Translations under genes and position numbers: made by a program
Shown here: one piece after another, positions 44,033 to 52,331 of the stretch
Position numbering within the stretch: the first letter of the stretch is position 1
Layout of the letters: each line of letters opens with the position of its first letter
The notes under the pieces: generated by a model
What the model was told of the DNA's origin: nothing
Seen by the model: the letters and a program-made list of their open reading frames with translations, nothing else
The model's database searches: none
Origin: Helicobacter canadensis MIT 98-5491
GTDB taxonomy: Bacteria > Campylobacterota > Campylobacteria > Campylobacterales > Helicobacteraceae
Length of the DNA: 64,000 nt
NCBI RefSeq assembly: GCF_000162575.1
Contig: NZ_CM000776.2
Coordinates: forward strand, 1,269,629-1,333,628
Direction of reading: 5' to 3'

Positions 44033-44584
44033 GTGCTGAGACTATGTTCAACTTCGCTTAGCAGACAACAGATTCTAAAAGAAAATGGAATCGCCTTTAC
44101 ACAATGCGACAATGGCTTTGATGAAGAGACTTTGGAATTATCTAACCCAAGAAGTTTTGTTTATACTGCTGCAATTTGCAAACACAAAAAAGCATTAGAA
44201 ACTTATGGTTTAGAACTTCCGCTTTTAGTTGTTGATAGCGTCATAGAATGCGCCAATACTCTACAAAGAAAACCTAAAAACCAAAAAGAAGCAGAAAAAT
44301 TTCTCCAAATGCAAAATGGAAACTCTATCCATATTCTAAGCTGTTGCATTTTACATTCTAGTAAATTTTATTTGATTAATCTAAGTAAAACCTCTTATGA
44401 ATTTTCTAGCTTTAATCTAAAAGATTTGGAAGTCTATCTTCAAAGCCAACAATGGCAAAATAAGGCGGGGGCAGTTATGGTGGAAGGATTCCACAAAAAA
44501 TACATCAAAAAGCAAATTGGTAGCACTTCCAATGCGATGGGTTTGCATTTTGAAGCAATCCAGCCTTTTTTGGAGCTTCTATGA
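44033..44584 (+). CDS. maf: Maf-like nucleotide pyrophosphatase
   Basis: 183 residues starting with GTG. The Maf fold is suggested by LCSTSLSRQQILKENGIAF (4-22, the S-x-S-x-x-R-x-x-x-L start), an Arg/Lys helix AAICKHKKALE, LLVVDSVIEC (catalytic Asp near 68) and a NSIHILSC segment. Maf proteins hydrolyse non-canonical or modified nucleoside triphosphates. The sequence is divergent, with a shortened C-terminus. Its stop overlaps ccoS (ATGA). Confidence 0.78.
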   Translation: MLRLCSTSLSRQQILKENGIAFTQCDNGFDEETLELSNPRSFVYTAAICKHKKALETYGLELPLLVVDSVIECANTLQRKPKNQKEAEKFLQMQNGNSIHILSCCILHSSKFYLINLSKTSYEFSSFNLKDLEVYLQSQQWQNKAGAVMVEGFHKKYIKKQIGSTSNAMGLHFEAIQPFLELL

Positions 44585-44778
44585 ATACAACTATGGTAGG
44601 TGTTATGCTTGCAACTTCATTAATTATAGGGCTTTTAGGATTAATCGCATTTCTTTGGGGATTGAAAAATGGGCAATTTGATGATGAGAAGAAAATGATG
44701 CAAGGCGTTTTGTTTGATAATGAAGAAGATTTACGCCGTGCTGCAAATAATAAACCTACTAAAAAGGATAAAAAATGA
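44581..44778 (+). CDS. ccoS: cbb3-type cytochrome oxidase assembly protein CcoS
   Basis: 65-residue protein with one helix (LATSLIIGLLGLIAFLWGLKNGQFDDEKKMMQ). The W-x-x-K-x-GQFDD block after the helix is diagnostic of CcoS, needed to mature the cbb3 oxidase. It overlaps maf upstream and the oxidoreductase downstream by 4 bp each (ATGA), so the three genes are co-translated. Confidence 0.92.
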   Translation: MNTTMVGVMLATSLIIGLLGLIAFLWGLKNGQFDDEKKMMQGVLFDNEEDLRRAANNKPTKKDKK

Positions 44779-45731
44779 AAGAAATTTATGATATTGCAAT
44801 TATTGGTGGAGGACCAGGCGGAATTGGATCAGCAGTAGAATCTGTTATTTTAGGAATTAAAGATGTTATCTTATTTGAAAAAGGAGAAAATCACTCCACA
44901 ACCATTCGTAAATTCTACAAAGATAACAAACGCGTTGATAAAGATTATAAGGGGCAAAAAGTAGAACTTAATGGAAATATCTATTTTTGCGATGGCACAA
45001 AAGAAAGCACTTTGGATTTATTTGATGAGATTATTGCTGAAAATAACTTTGAAGCACAATTTCAAACAGAAGTCGAATCAATCACTAAAGAGGGAGAATA
45101 TTTCTTAATTCACACCACACAAAACACTTCTGTTAAAGCAAAATTTATTATTATTTCTATTGGAAAAATGGGACAACCTAACAAGCCTTCTTATTCAATT
45201 CCAAGCACCATTAGAAGTGTAGTAAATTTCAATGCTAATAGCTGTAAAAATGGCGAAAAAATTCTTGTAGTTGGTGGAGGAAACTCTGCTGTAGAATATG
45301 CTTGCATACTTAGCGAAACCAATCCCGTAACACTTAATTACAGACGCACAGAGTTTGCAAGGATTAATGACACCAATCAAGAAAACTTAAATGCTTGTTT
45401 AAAAGCAGGAAAAATTACCCCAAAACTTGGTATTGACATTGCTAGTCTTGAAGATGAGAATGGAAAACCAAAAGTGAATTTTACCGATGGCACAAGCGAG
45501 ACTTTTGATAGAATTGTCTATGCTATTGGCGGAATGGCTCCTATTGATTTTCTCAAAAAATGTAATCTAGCTCTTGATGAAAATGGAGTTCCATTGATTG
45601 ATGAAAATCACCAAAGTTCAATTAATAAAATTTATATTGCTGGAGATATTCTCTATAAAAATGGTGGATCTATTGCAGCTGCACTCAATCACGGATTTCA
45701 TATTGTGCAAGAAATTAAAAAGAGATTATAA
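44775..45731 (+). CDS. Thioredoxin-reductase-like FAD/NAD(P)H oxidoreductase without redox cysteines
   Basis: 318 residues. FAD motif IAIIGGGPGGIGSAVES (8-24), NAD(P)H motif ILVVGGGNSAVEYA (about 157-170), and YIAGDILYKNGGSIAAALNHG (about 288-308) are clear. The CxxC active site of thioredoxin reductase is absent; cysteines are scattered (CDG, CKN, CIL). It resembles the second TrxR-like protein of H. pylori and YpdA-type enzymes that act on low-molecular-weight disulfides or ferredoxin/flavodoxin. Coupled to ccoS. Partner unknown. Confidence 0.82.
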   Translation: MKEIYDIAIIGGGPGGIGSAVESVILGIKDVILFEKGENHSTTIRKFYKDNKRVDKDYKGQKVELNGNIYFCDGTKESTLDLFDEIIAENNFEAQFQTEVESITKEGEYFLIHTTQNTSVKAKFIIISIGKMGQPNKPSYSIPSTIRSVVNFNANSCKNGEKILVVGGGNSAVEYACILSETNPVTLNYRRTEFARINDTNQENLNACLKAGKITPKLGIDIASLEDENGKPKVNFTDGTSETFDRIVYAIGGMAPIDFLKKCNLALDENGVPLIDENHQSSINKIYIAGDILYKNGGSIAAALNHGFHIVQEIKKRL

Positions 45732-45759
45732 AAGCTTTGTAATTTTAAAGTTTTTTTTA

Positions 45760-45782
45760 CATAGATTCTGCTAGAATCTATG
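45760..45782. promoter_or_regulatory. Inverted repeat over the rpmB promoter region
   Basis: CATAGATTCT - GCT - AGAATCTATG, a perfect 10-bp inverted repeat directly after a T8 run. It includes a possible extended -10 (TGCTAGAAT, 45769-45777) about 39 bp before the rpmB ATG. It could be a terminator of the upstream oxidoreductase gene, an operator, or both. Confidence 0.5.
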
Positions 45783-45815
45783 GTTTATTTTATTTAATTT
45801 CTTAAGGAAACAAAA

Positions 45816-46004
45816 ATGGCAAAAAGATGTGTTTTTAGCGGAAAAGGTCCAATGGTTGGAAACAATGTGAGCCACGCAAACAATAAAACAAAAAAACGCT
45901 CATTACCTAATCTAAGAGTAGTTCGAATCAAATTAGAAGATGGCACAACTGCAAAAGTTAGAATCGCTGCTTCTACTCTACGCACAATGAAAAAACGCTC
46001 TTAA
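45816..46004 (+). CDS. rpmB: 50S ribosomal protein L28
   Basis: 62 residues, basic: [32 protein letters not shown], then [12 protein letters not shown]. Full-length L28 of the zinc-free or single-Cys kind (one Cys at 5). Good AAGGAA ribosome site. Followed by a hairpin covering the stop codon and by a potassium channel gene, the same order as in H. pylori. Confidence 0.97.
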   Translation: MAKRCVFSGKGPMVGNNVSHANNKTKKRSLPNLRVVRIKLEDGTTAKVRIAASTLRTMKKRS

Positions 46005-46022
46005 TCCTGATTTAGGATTAAG
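46000..46022 (+). promoter_or_regulatory. Hairpin bridging the rpmB stop and the channel gene start
   Basis: CTTAATCCT - GATTT - AGGATTAAG, a perfect 9-bp stem that contains the rpmB TAA and ends on the first base of the GTG start of the next gene. The right arm holds the only ribosome-site-like AGGA, so it could sequester initiation. No T-tract follows. Confidence 0.55.
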
Positions 46023-47155
46023 TGGTGGCTTTCACAAAACTCAAAAAACTTCTTCATTGGGAAGGCACTCAAAAGCCTGATGTTGATTTATCTGGCTTGT
46101 TATATGAGCAACTAAAGCCTTTTCGCCTTCCTTTTATTTTACTTTTTCTAGGATTATTGCTTAGCACACTTGGTTATATTGTCATTACCGATTACACTCT
46201 AATTGAAGCATTCTTTCAAAGCTCTTATACTTTCACAACAACTGGATTTGGTGCCTTAAAAGAAAGCGAATTTGATGCTTTGAGTATTATTTATACTGCT
46301 ATTGTTATGTTAGCAGGTTCTGCTGTTTTAAGCTTCTGCGTCATTGGCGTAATTGACACTTTAAACCGAGGAAAACTTATCTCAGTCATCAAGGAACGGA
46401 GTATGATTTACAAAATTGCGCGTCTTAAGAATCATTTTATCATCTGTCATCACAATGAATACACTATTCAACTCTCCAAACAATTTAGAGAAGCTCACAT
46501 TCCTTTTGTTGTTGTTGATAGCCATCAATCACTAGAAGACATTGCCCTAAAATATCGTTATCCCTTTTTTATCAATGAAGATCCTTTGGAAGAAATTGCA
46601 ATGCTAAAATCCCATTTATCTAGTGCAAGAGGAGTGATTGCATTGTCTAACAATATCGCTGATAATATTGCCCAAATCGTTTCTGTAAGACTCTATGAAA
46701 AGGAATTAGGCAGGAAGCCTTATTTTATCATTGCTAATGCCAACAATAGTGAAGAAGAAGAAAAATTAAAAAAACTCGGTGCAGATTGCGTTGTCTCTCC
46801 ATCCAAACTTTTTGCACAAAGAGTAAATGCAATGGCAACAAGACCGGATATGGAAAATTTACTTGAACGCTTTGCTTATCAAAAAGACACGCCTTTAGAT
46901 TTAGAAGAAATTGTCGTTCCACGCTATTCTTGGCTTGTTCTTAAAAAATTAAAAGAATCACATTTGCGTGAGATCACACAAACTTCCATTGTTGGAATCA
47001 CGCAAAAAGATGGAAAATTTATCTCTATGCCCAATGGAGATACACTTGTAACTAGCGAATGCAAATTGCTTGTCATTGGAACCTCACATGGAATACGCCT
47101 AACCAAGCAATTAGTATCCAAAAAAGATAAACCAGAGGAGTTAAAATATGTTTAA
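46022..47155 (+). CDS. TrkA-N domain potassium channel protein (KchA-like)
   Basis: 377 residues starting GTG. Two membrane helices (about 37-56 and 88-110) flank a pore helix and filter TTTGFG (72-77), as in the K+ channel of H. pylori. The cytoplasmic part has a TrkA-N (RCK) Rossmann domain (about 125-250: NHFIICHHNEYTIQLSKQF, VVVDSH, LKKLGADCVVSP) and a C-terminal TrkA-C-like segment. Conducts K+ for homeostasis. It overlaps argJ by 8 bp. Confidence 0.88.
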   Translation: MVAFTKLKKLLHWEGTQKPDVDLSGLLYEQLKPFRLPFILLFLGLLLSTLGYIVITDYTLIEAFFQSSYTFTTTGFGALKESEFDALSIIYTAIVMLAGSAVLSFCVIGVIDTLNRGKLISVIKERSMIYKIARLKNHFIICHHNEYTIQLSKQFREAHIPFVVVDSHQSLEDIALKYRYPFFINEDPLEEIAMLKSHLSSARGVIALSNNIADNIAQIVSVRLYEKELGRKPYFIIANANNSEEEEKLKKLGADCVVSPSKLFAQRVNAMATRPDMENLLERFAYQKDTPLDLEEIVVPRYSWLVLKKLKESHLREITQTSIVGITQKDGKFISMPNGDTLVTSECKLLVIGTSHGIRLTKQLVSKKDKPEELKYV

Positions 47156-48338
47156 TCTTTTTCCAATTGAAAATGGAGTTTGTGCGCCTATTGGCTTTTA
47201 TTGTGATGGAGTAAGTGCAGGACTAAAGGCAAATTCACAACTCGATATTGCTTTTATTTATGCTGATTCTTTGTGTGATGTGGAAGGTATCTTCACAGAA
47301 AACAAATTTTGTGCTGCTCCTATTACACATTTTAGGCAATATGGAGAAAATTTTAAAACCAATTTTGTTTTAATTAATTCCAAAAATGCCAATGCGCTAA
47401 CTGGAGATGAAGGTGTCCAAAATATCCAAGAAATCTTAGCAAAATTGCAAACCACTTTCCCCCATATCACCAATCCCATAATGAGCTCAACTGGCACTAT
47501 TGGAGTGCAACTCCCAAAAGAAAAAATAATGCAATCTTTTAGTTATTTTAATCTAGAAACAAAAAATAATCAAAACGCTTCTCAAGCCATTATGACAACT
47601 GATCGCTTCAATAAAACCATTGCTTTTGAAGTTTTTTTGGATGACACAAGAAGCTTTAAGATTGGTGCTATTTGCAAGGGAGCAGGAATGATTAATCCCT
47701 CTTTAGCTACAATGTTATGTTTTATTACCACCGATGCAGCTATCCCCAAAGAAGATATACGCCCACTTCTTCTTAAAGCTGCAAAAACAACTTTTAATGC
47801 CATTAGTGTCGATGGTGATACTTCAACAAATGACACGATTCTCTTGCTTAGTAACCAAAAAAGTGGAAACTATGATAAAGAAGCGTTTCTCTTTGCATTA
47901 GAAAAAATTATGCACAAACTTGCCACAGATATTGTGCGAGATGGGGAAGGTGCTACTAAGCTTGTTGCCTTTGAAGTTAAAGGTGCTAAAACAGAAAAGG
48001 AAGCTGAGATTTGTGCTAAAGCTCTTAGCCAATCTCCGCTAGTAAAAACTGCACTTTTTGGCTGCGATCCAAATTGGGGAAGAATCGCTTCTACTATTGG
48101 CGCAAGTGGGATTGAATGCAATCCTAATACTTTAGAGATTTATTTTGGAGATATTTGCGTGTATAGCGAGGGTAAAATCTATTTTGATAGCCTTAATGAA
48201 GAAAAAGCTGCTAGAGTCTTAAAGCAAGACTCTTTTAAAATCTCTTGCAATATTGGCTTAGGCAAAGAATCTTTTGTCGCCTATGGTTGTGATTTGGGCT
48301 ATGAATATGTAAAAATCAACGCAGATTATCGCACTTAA
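47148..48338 (+). CDS. argJ: Glutamate N-acetyltransferase / amino-acid acetyltransferase (ArgJ)
   Basis: 396-residue self-cleaving Ntn-hydrolase that recycles acetyl from N-acetylornithine to glutamate in arginine synthesis. The autocleavage region KGAGMINPSLATMLCFITTDA has the nucleophile Thr near 188; SSTGTIGVQLP and DGEGATKLVAFEVKGA are also conserved, and the C-terminal GCDPNWGRI is present. It starts within the end of the channel gene. Together with argH it indicates arginine prototrophy by the cyclic route. Confidence 0.95.
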   Translation: MFNLFPIENGVCAPIGFYCDGVSAGLKANSQLDIAFIYADSLCDVEGIFTENKFCAAPITHFRQYGENFKTNFVLINSKNANALTGDEGVQNIQEILAKLQTTFPHITNPIMSSTGTIGVQLPKEKIMQSFSYFNLETKNNQNASQAIMTTDRFNKTIAFEVFLDDTRSFKIGAICKGAGMINPSLATMLCFITTDAAIPKEDIRPLLLKAAKTTFNAISVDGDTSTNDTILLLSNQKSGNYDKEAFLFALEKIMHKLATDIVRDGEGATKLVAFEVKGAKTEKEAEICAKALSQSPLVKTALFGCDPNWGRIASTIGASGIECNPNTLEIYFGDICVYSEGKIYFDSLNEEKAARVLKQDSFKISCNIGLGKESFVAYGCDLGYEYVKINADYRT

Positions 48339-48375
48339 ATTTTGTTTTACCTAATGTTTTTAAGGCAATTTTGTT

Positions 48376-48381
48376 TATAAT
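48376..48381 (+). promoter_or_regulatory. Candidate -10 element of the YdcH-like gene
   Basis: TATAAT 26 bp ahead of the ATG at 48407, with a TG four bases upstream and an AAAGGAG ribosome site between. It lies in what would be coding sequence if the upstream ATG at 48371 were used, which argues for the later start. Confidence 0.5.
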
Positions 48382-48406
48382 ATTATTTTATTTTAAAGGA
48401 GTAAAA

Positions 48407-48631
48407 ATGCTACACGAATACAGAGATGAGATCACAGCGCTTAAACAAGAGAATGCACATTTTGCAAAAATTTTTGATGAACACAATGAACTTGATCAAA
48501 AAATACAAGACATTAGTGAGGGCAGAGAACACGCGACAGATGTTGAACTAAGTGAATTAAAAAAGAAAAAGCTTAGCTTAAAAGATGAAGCTTTAGCAAT
48601 GATTATGGAATATAAAGAAAACAAAAAATAA
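48407..48631 (+). CDS. YdcH-family (DUF465) small coiled-coil protein
   Basis: 74 residues from the ATG at 48407, which has a strong AAAGGAG. The sequence HEYRDEITALKQENAHFAKIFDEHNELDQKIQ, then ELSELKKKKLSLKDEALAMI matches the DUF465 pattern (H-x(n)-F-x-x-L-F-x-x-H-x-x-LD). Members are small helical cytosolic proteins of unknown function. It ends at a bidirectional terminator shared with cutA. Confidence 0.85.
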   Translation: MLHEYRDEITALKQENAHFAKIFDEHNELDQKIQDISEGREHATDVELSELKKKKLSLKDEALAMIMEYKENKK

Positions 48632-48659
48632 ACCCTAAAATTTATCTTTTAGGGTTTTT
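48630..48659. terminator. Bidirectional terminator between the YdcH-like gene and cutA
   Basis: 11-bp perfect stem AAACCCTAAAA / TTTTAGGGTTT with a 6-base loop, followed by T5 on the plus strand and A-rich (T-rich on minus) sequence before it. It overlaps both stop codons (TAA ending 48631 and CTA at 48635-48637). Confidence 0.85.
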
Positions 48660-48961
48660 ATCGTTTCATTATGCCACCTTTGATATTTGCTAGAAATATA
48701 ATCTAAAGGCATTCCTACTATCTCTGGAATCTCATAAATATGCTTTGCTTCTATTAAAACTCTCAATTTTTCAAAATCACTTTGATTAACTTTGAAAGTT
48801 AATAAAATTTCCTTATCCTGTTTTAAGGTATTTTCCCAATAATAATAACTCTCTATAGGCACTTTTTGAATACAAGAAACCAAACCACTCTTTAAGGCAT
48901 CTTTCATTAATACTTGAGAGTTTTCTTCTGTTGTGGTTGTCTGTAAGAGCATCAAAGACAT
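48635..48961 (-). CDS. cutA: Divalent-cation tolerance protein CutA
   Basis: 108-residue trimeric PII-like protein. Pattern: LMLLQTTTTEENSQVL, CIQKVPIESYYYWENTLKQDKEILLTFKV, and HIYEIPEIVGMPLDYISSKYQRW, all as in CutA1 (variant PEIVGMPL for PEI(I/V)A-P). Function is ill-defined: copper tolerance in E. coli by genetics. Last gene of a run from pepF leftwards; starts 3 bp after a small membrane protein gene. Confidence 0.92.
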   Translation of the reverse strand: MSLMLLQTTTTEENSQVLMKDALKSGLVSCIQKVPIESYYYWENTLKQDKEILLTFKVNQSDFEKLRVLIEAKHIYEIPEIVGMPLDYISSKYQRWHNETIKTLKDKF

Positions 48962-48964
48962 TGG

Positions 48965-49246
48965 CTACTCCTTTGTTTCTTTAGACTTTTTTCTATTGCG
49001 TTCTTCTTGTGCTTTCTTTTTTTCTTCTCTACGAAGTTGCTCGATATTGACTTGTCTTTCTTTTGCTTTACGAAATTTTTCTAAATATTCTTGCCTTTCT
49101 GTAGGACTCTGGTAAGCAATAGGGCGAATAAAAAAAATAATCAACATTAAAATAAAAAAGAAAATAGCAGTCTCTTGATTTGAAGTAAGCTGATACCAAA
49201 TCATCGCAATAATTAATGATATAATAACTTTTAAAATAGTAATCAT
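48965..49246 (-). CDS. Small membrane protein with charged coiled-coil tail
   Basis: 93 residues, not recognised. One or two N-terminal helices (MITILKVIISLIIAMIW and TAIFFFILMLIIFFI), then PIAYQSPTERQEYLEKFRKAKERQ and a long Lys/Arg/Glu-rich helix to the end. It is coupled on both sides (1-bp overlap with the upstream 193-residue gene, 3 bp to cutA). Likely an inner-membrane protein with a cytoplasmic helical tail. Confidence 0.6.
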   Translation of the reverse strand: MITILKVIISLIIAMIWYQLTSNQETAIFFFILMLIIFFIRPIAYQSPTERQEYLEKFRKAKERQVNIEQLRREEKKKAQEERNRKKSKETKE

Positions 49247-49827
49247 TAAAACATCTTTGGAGTTATAATATGTTGATCAAGCAAAAGATTAATTACTCTA
49301 CACTCTTCAAATATCACTAAAAATACTTGAGGAATAAGCAAGATTGAAATCTCTAAATCATCGCATCTAAAAATATTTTCACTTTCTAACTCTCTATCTA
49401 ATAAAAATACACATTTAAAACTTTCTTTTCTATTTTTATTGTTTAACCCCTTAATCTTTTGCAAAATCGCTTCTAGTATAAAAGCAAAACATTCCTCCAA
49501 TTCTAAAATATCTACTTCTATGCCAAAATCCTTCAATAATTGTTCTTTAAATTCCAAATACTCATAATATTTTTTAAAAAAATTCCAAATTCCAAGCATA
49601 GTTTGACTATCATATATCAGAGGCTTACTCTTTTTTCTCTTGGCTTCTGCTAAAAGTCCATAACACTTTAACTCATCCACAAAAGTCAATAATCGATTCT
49701 CACAACGAATTTTTAGCGTTTCAGTCAATGGAATCTCCACTTTTTGACAAAGATTCTTTAAATCTTTTATCAATATAAAAACACTTTTAGAGTAAAAAAC
49801 TTTATGCAATAAAATACACTCCTTCAT
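49246..49827 (-). CDS. Hypothetical protein, 193 aa
   Basis: No recognised family. Predominantly helical with alternating hydrophobic/charged residues and no signal peptide; Cys at 4, 27, 43, 55, 113 and later, which is many for this genome. It shares one base with the start of the 93-residue membrane protein gene (TAATG), so the two products are made together. A possible winged-helix-like N-terminus (LTETLKIRCENRLLTFVDELKCYGLL, about 34-59) is too weak to call. Confidence 0.5.
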   Translation of the reverse strand: MKECILLHKVFYSKSVFILIKDLKNLCQKVEIPLTETLKIRCENRLLTFVDELKCYGLLAEAKRKKSKPLIYDSQTMLGIWNFFKKYYEYLEFKEQLLKDFGIEVDILELEECFAFILEAILQKIKGLNNKNRKESFKCVFLLDRELESENIFRCDDLEISILLIPQVFLVIFEECRVINLLLDQHIITPKMF

Positions 49828-49974
49828 TACACTCTCTTTATTGTGAAATTTTTCTCAAATTTGCAATTTTGAAAAATAAGATAAATAATCTGTCTGCACA
49901 TCAAATCAGAATATTTTTAAGCTTCTTTTCTTTTCCATACACTACTCTTAAAGAGAATCCAAATATAACCCATT

Positions 49975-50454
49975 TTATCTTTTAAATTTATGATTTTTTG
50001 GATTTGACAATAAAGCTTTCATAGAACTATTAACCCCTTCATCACTAAAATTATCCTTACTCTTAGGTGTAGCATAAGTCGCTAAAAGATTAATAAAAAC
50101 GCAAAAATCAGCACGAATATCTGTCTCATTAGGAAGCAAAATTTGAACAATAGATTCTAGAGGAGTTGTTACAAAACTACCCAAATTTTCTTCACCAAAC
50201 CCTGCTTCAAAATAGAGATTATTCTCATCAAGCTCCAAACTCTCAAAAGTATAACCCGCCAAAATAAATACGGTTAGCTCACTAAAAGCTGCTTTAATTT
50301 CACTTGGAAGCTCTGGTTCAAACTTCACACAAGAAACATTGCAAACAATGGAAAAATTAATTTTTTTATGAATTAGATACTCTAGTATCTCACGGCAATG
50401 CGATTTATTAAGCTCTACAAATTTTTTATCGTGCAAGATTTTATCTAAATTCAT
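49975..50454 (-). CDS. Hypothetical protein with SspB-like pattern, 159 aa
   Basis: Cytosolic, acidic. The order of elements, helix (SHCREILEYLIHKK, 18-31), strand (INFSIVCNV), EPELPSEIKAAFSELTVFILAGYTFESLELDENNLYFEAGFGEENLGSFVTTPLESIVQI-type strands (46-105) and then a disordered polar tail (120-159), recalls the ClpXP adaptor SspB (strand, F-x-A-x-F-G, V-x-x-P-x-x-x-(I/V)). Similarity is by eye and remote. It starts 22 bp after pepF, same operon. Confidence 0.5.
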   Translation of the reverse strand: MNLDKILHDKKFVELNKSHCREILEYLIHKKINFSIVCNVSCVKFEPELPSEIKAAFSELTVFILAGYTFESLELDENNLYFEAGFGEENLGSFVTTPLESIVQILLPNETDIRADFCVFINLLATYATPKSKDNFSDEGVNSSMKALLSNPKNHKFKR

Positions 50455-50476
50455 AGTTATTATCTCCCTTTTTTCT

Positions 50477-52207
50477 TTATAAAATCGCTTTTAATCCTTT
50501 TAGCAATGATTCCACTTCTTTAATCCCTATTTTCCAAAAATTATCATCTTCAATATCTAAGCCAAAAATACCTACTAATTCCCTTGGGGATTTGCTACCA
50601 CCTAAACTTAAAAACTCCTCATATTTCCCTACAAAACTCTTTCCTTCTTTTTTATAAACGCCAAAAAGCGCCATAACCAAAAGTTGCCCATAACTATACG
50701 CATAGCAATAAAAAGGAGTATGAATAAAATGAGAAATATAAGACCACCACAACCGATAATCCTCGGTCAAAATCACGCTCTTGCCAAACATTTTTTGATT
50801 CTCTTCTTGCCATATTTGACTAAATTCTTCTACACTTAACTCTGCTTCTTCTTGATGCACTCTTCTTTCAAAATTAGTAAAAACATTTTGTCTAAAGAGT
50901 GTCGCAAAAATATCTTCCAATTTCCCCGCATAAAGCGCGATCTTTTCTTCTTTTGGCAACATTTCTTTCATTTTATCAAACAAAAGCATTTCAGCAAAAA
51001 CAGAAGCAGTTTCGGCCGTTGTCAAAGGAGTGTCTGCATTCAAATAACCAACTTTATAAGAAAGATATTGATGAATCGTATGCCCTAATTCGTGAGCCAT
51101 TGTGAAAGCATCTCGTCTTTTGTTAGTATGATTTAACATTAAATAGGGATGCACACTTGGCACTGCACTATGACTAAAAGCACCTCCTCTTTTGTTTTCT
51201 CTTGGATGCGAATCAATCCACCCTTCATCAAAAGCCTTTTTGGCAATCTCATAGAATCTCGGTGAAAACTCCCTAAAAGTTTCCAAAACGATTTTTTTTG
51301 ATTCTTCATAAGGAAATTCCGAATCTTCACTACATAAAAGTGGAGCATAACGATCATAGTCATATAATTTCTCTAACCCTAAAAGCTTTGCTTTTAAAGA
51401 ATAATACTCCTCCACAATCCCCACTGAATCATTGATAGTCTTAACCATACTATCTACGCTTTTTTGGGTAATTTGATTATCATTGTGGCGTGATTCTTCT
51501 AGTGTTTTATAGCCCCTTAATTCTGCTGTGATTCTCAAATCTTTACGCACCACATTATAAATATAAGCCAAAAGCTCCAAATTCTCTTTCAAGGTTACAC
51601 TAAGGGATTTTGCTGCTTCTTTTCTCATCGCTTGATTTTTATCATAAAGAAAGCTTAGAATCTCCTCTTCACTTAATTGTTTACCTTGAAATTCAAACTT
51701 CAAGCGACTTAAATGCTCATCAAAAAGGCGTTTGAAGCTATCTACGCCTACAGGTTGCGTTTTAAGCAGTATTTTTTCTTCAGGTAAAGTGAGTTGATGC
51801 TTTGCATTTTTAGCCAAAAGCTCCAAATAATAGCTATATTCTTTCACATTGCAAATTAAATCTTTTTTTTGCGATTCTTCTAATGCATTAAATTCCAAAT
51901 CAAAAAACAATAATTTATCTTGTGCTTTATTAACTTCCATTTCACATTTTGCTAAAAATGCACCCTCTTTCGTATTAGCTGCAAAACATAAGAATGCATA
52001 AGTCATTACTCTTGATAGATTCTCACAAATTTTTTCATACCCTTTAATAGCTTGAGAAAAAGAATGGTAATCAAGCGTAGCTAATTGTCCTTTGTATTGT
52101 TGCTCAAACTTGACTGCGCGATTAATTTCGCTAAAAAGCGATTCTTCTAATGATTCTTTACTAGAAAAAAGCGGAGTAAGATTCCACAAATCTTGTGAAT
52201 TACACAT
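50477..52207 (-). CDS. pepF: Oligoendopeptidase F (M3 family)
   Basis: 576-residue zinc metallopeptidase that cuts short peptides in the cytoplasm. The HExxH site HELGHTIHQ is near residue 370 (FTMAHELGHTIHQYL), with the third ligand Glu in TTAETASVFAEMLLF about 25 residues later. N-terminal helical domain from DLWNLTPLF. Length usual for M3B enzymes. Heads the leftward gene run ending with cutA. Confidence 0.93.
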   Translation of the reverse strand: MCNSQDLWNLTPLFSSKESLEESLFSEINRAVKFEQQYKGQLATLDYHSFSQAIKGYEKICENLSRVMTYAFLCFAANTKEGAFLAKCEMEVNKAQDKLLFFDLEFNALEESQKKDLICNVKEYSYYLELLAKNAKHQLTLPEEKILLKTQPVGVDSFKRLFDEHLSRLKFEFQGKQLSEEEILSFLYDKNQAMRKEAAKSLSVTLKENLELLAYIYNVVRKDLRITAELRGYKTLEESRHNDNQITQKSVDSMVKTINDSVGIVEEYYSLKAKLLGLEKLYDYDRYAPLLCSEDSEFPYEESKKIVLETFREFSPRFYEIAKKAFDEGWIDSHPRENKRGGAFSHSAVPSVHPYLMLNHTNKRRDAFTMAHELGHTIHQYLSYKVGYLNADTPLTTAETASVFAEMLLFDKMKEMLPKEEKIALYAGKLEDIFATLFRQNVFTNFERRVHQEEAELSVEEFSQIWQEENQKMFGKSVILTEDYRLWWSYISHFIHTPFYCYAYSYGQLLVMALFGVYKKEGKSFVGKYEEFLSLGGSKSPRELVGIFGLDIEDDNFWKIGIKEVESLLKGLKAIL

Positions 52208-52331
52208 AAACTCTCCTAAATATTATTGATTGCATAAATCTGCATAAAATTTAATAATTTTGTCCTTTAAATCTCGCCCAATCTTAATACAAATTCACCC
52301 CTTAGAATCTCTTGCATTAAAATCAAACTCA

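Noticed and set aside
44775-45731. Calling this gene a true thioredoxin reductase
   Set aside because: There is no CxxC pair between the FAD and NAD(P)H motifs.
48371-48406. Upstream ATG for the YdcH-like protein
   Set aside because: It would place a TATAAT and the strong AAAGGAG inside the coding sequence and add hydrophobic residues foreign to the family.
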